NCBI GenBank assembly: GCA_030407085.1
Contig: CM059586.1
Span: forward strand, 91,819,501 to 91,883,500
DNA: 64,000 bases
Source of the DNA: Trichopria drosophilae
Taxonomy: Eukaryota > Arthropoda > Insecta > Hymenoptera > Diapriidae
Reading direction: 5' to 3'
Below the pieces are notes generated by a model. That model had not been told where the DNA came from. It searched no databases and saw only the letters and a list, made by a program, of their open reading frames with translations. Below, in pieces: positions 59,170-64,000 of this stretch; the stretch's first letter is position 1, and each line of letters begins with the position of its first letter. The position numbers and the translations under genes are program-made.

Positions 59170-62005
59170 CTCTTATACTAACTTTGTGTTAAAAAATATT
59201 AGTTGTGTTTATTTAGTCCCAACAATTCTAAAGATTGAGAAGTTTTATTAAATAGAATTTGATTAAATAACGCAAAGATAAATGAATCAAACAAACTTTT
59301 ATGTGTGAATTCCGCACTTTCTCTGCGGTGTGCAAAATTAGGTAAAATAATGTTGCGAAACTGTTTGGCACAAACACTTGAAATATTATATTATGGATGA
59401 AACAAAAGGAGTTTATCCTTAATGTCAGTTTAGTAACGAGATATTAGCATATATGTGTATAACGCAATTCATTCCCCCGTCTAATATATTTTACATACAT
59501 ATCCCTACTCGTATTTTCTAGAAATTACAGTAATTTTACCGATGTTTCGAACTTCTTGAAGGTTGTGATTAATTAAAAAAAAGTGGAGGGTTAATTTAAA
59601 TTAACAAAGTGAAAAAATAATATAATACTTCGGTAACAAAAAATGTTATAATTGTAATACTTTTTTTGAAATATTTACTATCACTAATAGACACGAAACA
59701 ATTAGCTCATATGTATGAGGTCGTTGGAAACGTAGAAATATCTGTTTCCATTTAACTACATAATAATTTACGGTATAATGTATGTGCACAGCAGTAACAT
59801 TTATTTTTCATATAAAAGAATCGAAATGTAAATAAATAATATCGACTATTAATCAACTGTAATACAAAAATATTATAATTTATTTTGTAATCACAAATTA
59901 GTTTCCACATTTGACGTTAGTAAATATATACTATAATCATGAGAGATTAAGATTGCTACATATTTTAAGTCGAACTAGGTGATGTAAAATAAAAAGTTTA
60001 TACAGAACTAATGAAATAAAATTAAGTCTTTAAAAGCAATATATGAAATGTATATTGCGATTAGATTTTAAATTTCGTGAATTTGTACTCAACTACAAAA
60101 CATCAATGTAACGACTTATTAATATATGGCATCTTAAACAATGATACATAGCAATGCATATGATTTATAAATTAAAAAATTAGCAAACCAAAAAAATATG
60201 AAATTATGAAAAGAAGTAAATTTATGAATGGTCACAAATAAATCACAAAGAAAATATATTTTTTTTTAATTTAATTACATAATTTGATATGCATCATTTT
60301 AAAAAGAAGTAATAATTGTGTGCGTCAATCCTGCATTATATTAAGTTGGTTTTGGAGCTTAGGTATAATGTATACGATGAAAAACGTAATATGCCCATGT
60401 GATACGATTTGAGTTAATTATTCATAAGCAGTCGGGGTTATTCATATCACATTATTTTCCCAGGAGGGTTGAATTATGGTCACGTGTGATAATGAGGGAT
60501 CTTATGAGATATAATTACTGAAGAAGATATTTTCATGTTCTAATATTTAATTTATAAGAAACTACCCAAATTGAGTTATTTAACTGCATCAATATGCTGT
60601 ATGTCAATTTTTTTTCTCAAGTCGTCATCAATTAAAATGACGTTATTTGTGAATATTCTATTTCTGATAGCTCTGTCTGCATACATATATGAGTAATTCG
60701 GAGATCTTTTTAATACTTAGGAAACTGTATATAAAAAAGGCTAATTTTAAAATATTGATAAACAAGATAATTTTTTTATATGAAGTGAATGTAGAGAAAT
60801 GCCACACAGTAATTTCAGTTGATGGAGAATAATTAATTTGGCATGAAAACAATGAAACTACATTATATTGAAAGAAACGTTTTGTCTACTCTCCTGATTT
60901 TTTTTCTTCCGAACTTAAAAGAAAATGTACTTTGTCATGAAAGGCCACAATATTTTATTTGTAGTATAATTTCTTATTGTACTTTCAAGACATGTAATTC
61001 TTAAGAAGGTGCCTATCTTCTGAAATCAAACATAAGGACAAACATAAAAGAAACTAAATTTTCATCAATAATAAATTTGTTTAAATCGGTTTAAAAAAGT
61101 GAGTTTTCGAGTTTTCAAAAAATAATACTTGCGGTCTTTCTTTACATAAAAACTATTCAAACTACACTTTTTAAATTACCGTGCCATTTTAGTCGACAAA
61201 ATTATAAGGTTTTGAAAACGATATTACTTGCGCCCTGGAATCGAAAATCGTTATTGTTTTAAACCGATTGGAATTTTTTGTTTGTTATATTTTTATAAGT
61301 ATATGTTACTGTTTTAATGTAGCTAAGGGCCTCTATTACTACATAACATTTTAGTTTCATATTAATATTGTACAATTACAAAATATTTAAAATATTATGT
61401 AGGGTAATCGGAACCAAGTAGCTAATAGACGTTATTCTTAAAAGTTAATAGTATAGAATAATTGTTATGTATATATCCTGCTTGATAATGTGATGAGTGC
61501 AAAATCAGGCAGATGTCTCTGTTACATATATTTTCTTTTCGCAAGTACGTTTCTTTGTGCATGGATCAGTAAAACATCCCGCTCAAATATAATTTTTATT
61601 TCGAGTAGAGCAAAATTTAGTTTACTCATCTATAATATATCACATGTCTATAATTTCTTGAAAAGAAAGTATTATTCCAAGAAATCTAAAGAATGTTACA
61701 ATCTATCAGAAACTAACAAATTGAACACTAAATTTAGAGTTCAAATAATAATAAGAATAGTAATAATAATAATAATTTATTTAATTATCAGTAAAGTACA
61801 CAAAAATACAACAAAGAAAAATCGAAATAAAGGTTATCTGTACCATATGTACCATATATTTGATACAAATGTCTGTTTTTCTTTGACATCTTCAAACAAA
61901 AACATGTTTAAACTTTAAACATAATGGTATGTTATAAAATAAACGAAAACAACAATATTTGTAACTATCAAGTAATACTTGCAATTTGTTACTTGAACAC
62001 CAAAG
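59170..62005. other. Very AT-rich intron
   Basis: No exon or bounded repeat is recognised. An (AAT)n microsatellite lies at 61744-61784. The 142-codon plus frame at 61490 runs through that microsatellite and is lysine/isoleucine/asparagine-rich, as expected by chance in such DNA. Confidence 0.45.
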
Positions 62006-62009
62006 ATTA

Positions 62010-62445
62010 CCGCTAAATTCTTAAAATTCAATATGGCGAATGAAAAAATACATGTAAATACTTTACTTTACTAAAAAAAATTAATTATTTAAGGGTTTTA
62101 AGAGTTGATCAACACGAATTTAGAATTTGATTTTTAAAATTAAAAATTACTAATCAATTATGCTGAAGACAAAATTAACAATTATTGAAAATCCTCGCAA
62201 AGATGATTACTTGAGCATATAGCGTGATCCCGAAAACAAATGCAGTATTTTCAGACAATTCAAACAATTTTTAATCTGCCATATTGCATCCGCCATTTTG
62301 AAGTCAAAAACATTATACCACAATCGTATTCATCGAGCCAAAAAATCCCGAGTAACATTGATTTTATGAATATTAGCAAACGTTTACAGTTTTTATCCGC
62401 CATATTGGATCTGCCATTTTCAATTTTTAAAATCTTATACCATGC
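62010..62445. repeat. Degenerate repeat, about 121-bp period, opposite orientation to 24.9 kb
   Basis: TGCCATATTGCATCCGCCATTTT near 62276 recurs 121 bp later as CGCCATATTGGATCTGCCATTTT, each followed by AAAAC/ATCTTATACCA. A forward trace AAAATTCAATATGGCGAATG lies near 62022. The family's words (GCCATTTTGAA, AAAATTCAAAATGGC) also occur at 29705 and 40190. Confidence 0.65.
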
Positions 62446-63591
62446 CCCGTGAACAATTTATGATGTACAGTTTTTAATTATTTGTTTATTGGGTCTATTA
62501 CAGTACTTATTTAGAGTTCTGCGGCTAAGACGTAAATATAATTGATAGTAACACCTTTCCAATCTATTTCTCATGAATACACACTAATCTCTTAAATAAA
62601 TACTATAAAACTTACTAGAAAGTAGAGTACTATTAGGACTCGATTAATTTACTACTTAGACTTGTAAACAGGAATATTGGCCAGCAAGTAATAATTCTTT
62701 CTAATCACGTAGGATTAAATAGTACTTCAGTTCCATTTTTTAATAACCCAGATAGTAATAAATACAATAGCTTCTAAGATTAACTATAAGCCGATATTAT
62801 TCGAATCCCAAACATTCAAAATCTTAAAATATGCCTTTATTACTTTTCTATATGTTGTGGCTAAGCTGCGACAGATGTCAGTGATGTTTACGATTCGCGC
62901 AAGCTGTAGGTAATTTGCATGATTTTAACCCACACCAGAAATATAATGTTATCGGGGAAAATGTTCAAGATCGAATACAAGATAACATTTGTTGGCAGTA
63001 GAAGAAACTGCTTCTTGTTTACTTACATTTGAAGCATACAATAAGAAATTTACTATATCTGATTTTTTTTATCGCGGATAACTGGACAACATCCATACAT
63101 AAAACGAAGTATGGCTAATTTTATTCAATGTTAATACCCATTTTTTTTGGTAATTCACATAATTTATCGACGATAAAGATTTGGACAAAAATGTTGTTTC
63201 TCTCTACGTCTTGTAATGTAACTACGATCATAATAACAATTGTTTTTTTTTCTGCAATAAATAGCCTATATACGTCACAAAAAAATGATTATAATCGTTA
63301 TTTAGATTTTATTTCGTTGGTTTTTGAAACTGCGCGTGTTTTCTAATTCGGCATTAAAAAAAAACTTTAATACCCTGTTGGTCATATTGCCATTCCTAAT
63401 GCTAATTACAAAAAAGAAATGCAGATTTGGACCTTAAATTATAATTTTTAACTTCACCTACATTCTCTACTTCTGGAAAAAATAGTGAAATGTGATATTT
63501 TGTAAAGTTTTTATTGTCTGAGAAGAAACATAAATAAATATAACTATCCGCAACGATGGATCATTCAATTTTGGCTACACAGTGTAATCAA

Positions 63592-63807
63592 TTGCAAAGT
63601 TTGGCCGGGGAACAAAGTTCCGAAAATCAAAACTCCCCGAAAGGCTAAAATTTCGATATTGCGTGAGTCCAAGGTATTTTAATTTGCACTCTTTTTTGCC
63701 AAATTTTCAAAGACAAAGAAAATCACTTTGGAGCCATGCTATATCGAAACTTTGGCCTTTCGGGGTGTCTTGATTTTTGGAACTTTGTTCCCCGGCCCAA
63801 AGTTTGG
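63592..63807. mobile_element. 216-bp inverted-repeat element next to the Rx splice donor
   Basis: The left arm GGCCGGGGAACAAAGTTCCG continuing AAAATCAAAACTCCCCGAAAGGC mirrors the right arm GCCTTTCGGGGTGTCTTGATTTTTGG continuing AACTTTGTTCCCCGGCC, about 65 bp per arm, around an 80-bp AT-rich middle. It has no coding capacity. It ends 36 bp inside the intron from the exon boundary at 63844. Confidence 0.88.
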
Positions 63808-63843
63808 TTAAGTGATACCGGTTACATGAAAAAAGTACACTAC

Positions 63844-64000
63844 CATGTTTATTTTGGGCATCCTGTTCAGCTTCGTCGAGCTCGACGTGTTTGCGTTTTC
63901 TACCGGCCAGTCCAAGGATGGCGTCGATGCTGTGCGGCGGTTTGCTGCTCGCTGGCTTTGGATTTACCATATCTTGGCTATTTTGCGAGCAGGATCCACC
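63844..64000 (-). CDS. Rx: Rx (retinal homeobox) octapeptide exon, partial at window edge
   Basis: Rx is a paired-class homeodomain transcription factor acting in the nucleus in eye-field and anterior brain development (family knowledge). Read on the minus strand, the exon is open from the window edge to a GTAGTG donor and encodes GGSCSQNSQD, then MVNPKPASSKPP, then the octapeptide-like HSIDAILGL, then a basic patch GRKRKHVELDE and a glutamine/aspartate-rich end (QDAQNKH). An octapeptide near the N-terminus (HSIxAILG) is typical of Rx proteins and can recruit Groucho corepressors. The last coding base is a single G (phase 1). It joins the first two bases of the exon at 27758 to make a glycine codon in the correct frame. 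The first visible ATG is at 63970, but the frame stays open ten codons upstream to the edge, so the true start is not settled. An inverted-repeat element sits 36 bp into the intron. Confidence 0.85.

Larger units (their letters stand above)
27759..63843 (-). other. Rx: Rx intron, 36,085 bp, phase 1
   Basis: This is the span between the two Rx exons, with a GTAGTG donor at its high-coordinate end and a TTTCAG acceptor at its low-coordinate end. The phases of the flanking exons agree. It holds most of the MITEs, satellite repeats and GC-richer islands listed separately, and one unrecognised plus-strand reading frame. Very long introns are usual for developmental regulators and often host enhancers; that role is inference here. 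Confidence 0.85.

Noticed and set aside
61490..61918. 142-codon plus-strand frame
   Set aside because: It runs through an AAT microsatellite and is rich in Ile/Lys/Asn as expected in AT-rich DNA; no domain.

Overview
This is an AT-rich stretch of animal nuclear DNA, almost certainly from an insect. The order is probably Hymenoptera, judged from the many short TTAGG/AGGTTAGG-like runs, the TA-flanked MITEs and the GC-richer islands in an AT-rich background; the order is an inference. There are no operons, no prokaryotic signals and no long intact open reading frame. I see no rRNA gene, no canonical tRNA gene and no CRISPR array.

The only gene I can identify with confidence is the retinal homeobox gene Rx (rax), on the minus strand. 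One exon lies at the right edge (63844-64000, running off the window) and carries the octapeptide-type motif HSIDAILGL. A second exon (27553-27758) carries an acidic linker and homeodomain residues 1-46, starting in [11 protein letters not shown] and ending in LPEVRVQ. The two exons join in phase 1 across a 36,085-bp intron with GT/AG ends. The second exon ends in a canonical donor exactly at homeodomain position 46/47, where paired-class homeobox genes are often split. The next exon (recognition helix, VWFQNRR...) is not visible, so it should lie beyond position 1. The whole window is therefore Rx intron plus two short exons.

The introns hold three kinds of material. (1) About a dozen GC-richer, complex islands with many homeodomain-type ATTA/TAAT cores, likely cis-regulatory DNA; the best are near 6.7-7.2, 15.8-16.4, 19.7-20.3, 28.9-29.5, 36.5-36.9, 41.6-42.2, 47.4-48.2 and 52.1-52.9 kb. 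One holds a strong TATA box (16121) and another a perfect paired-class P3 dimer site (52823). (2) Many non-autonomous DNA transposons: three copies of one CAGT-ended TA-flanked MITE (26977, 33361, 43565), other CAGT-ended elements (16952, 22615, 30333), a 312-bp MITE in two copies (23313, 48713), a 1.5-kb foldback element (48403-49930) with one MITE copy inserted in its left arm, an 886-bp element with 15-bp perfect inverted ends (45441-46326), a 503-bp element (53506-54008), a TIR element at 52999-53302 and another close to the Rx splice donor (63592-63807). There is also a tRNA-derived SINE (7489-7733) and three short tRNA-like units. (3) Satellite-like repeats, notably a head-to-head minisatellite (40420-41505) whose transcript would fold into a long hairpin, and a degenerate repeat of about 121 bp period in opposite orientation at 24.9 and 62.2 kb.

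One plus-strand reading frame (42890-43333, 147 codons, N-terminal hydrophobic segment, GC-rich third positions) could be a nested gene but matches nothing I recognise. I found no new multi-gene system. The most interesting features are the Rx architecture, the nested palindromic transposon with its built-in empty site, and the inverted minisatellite.
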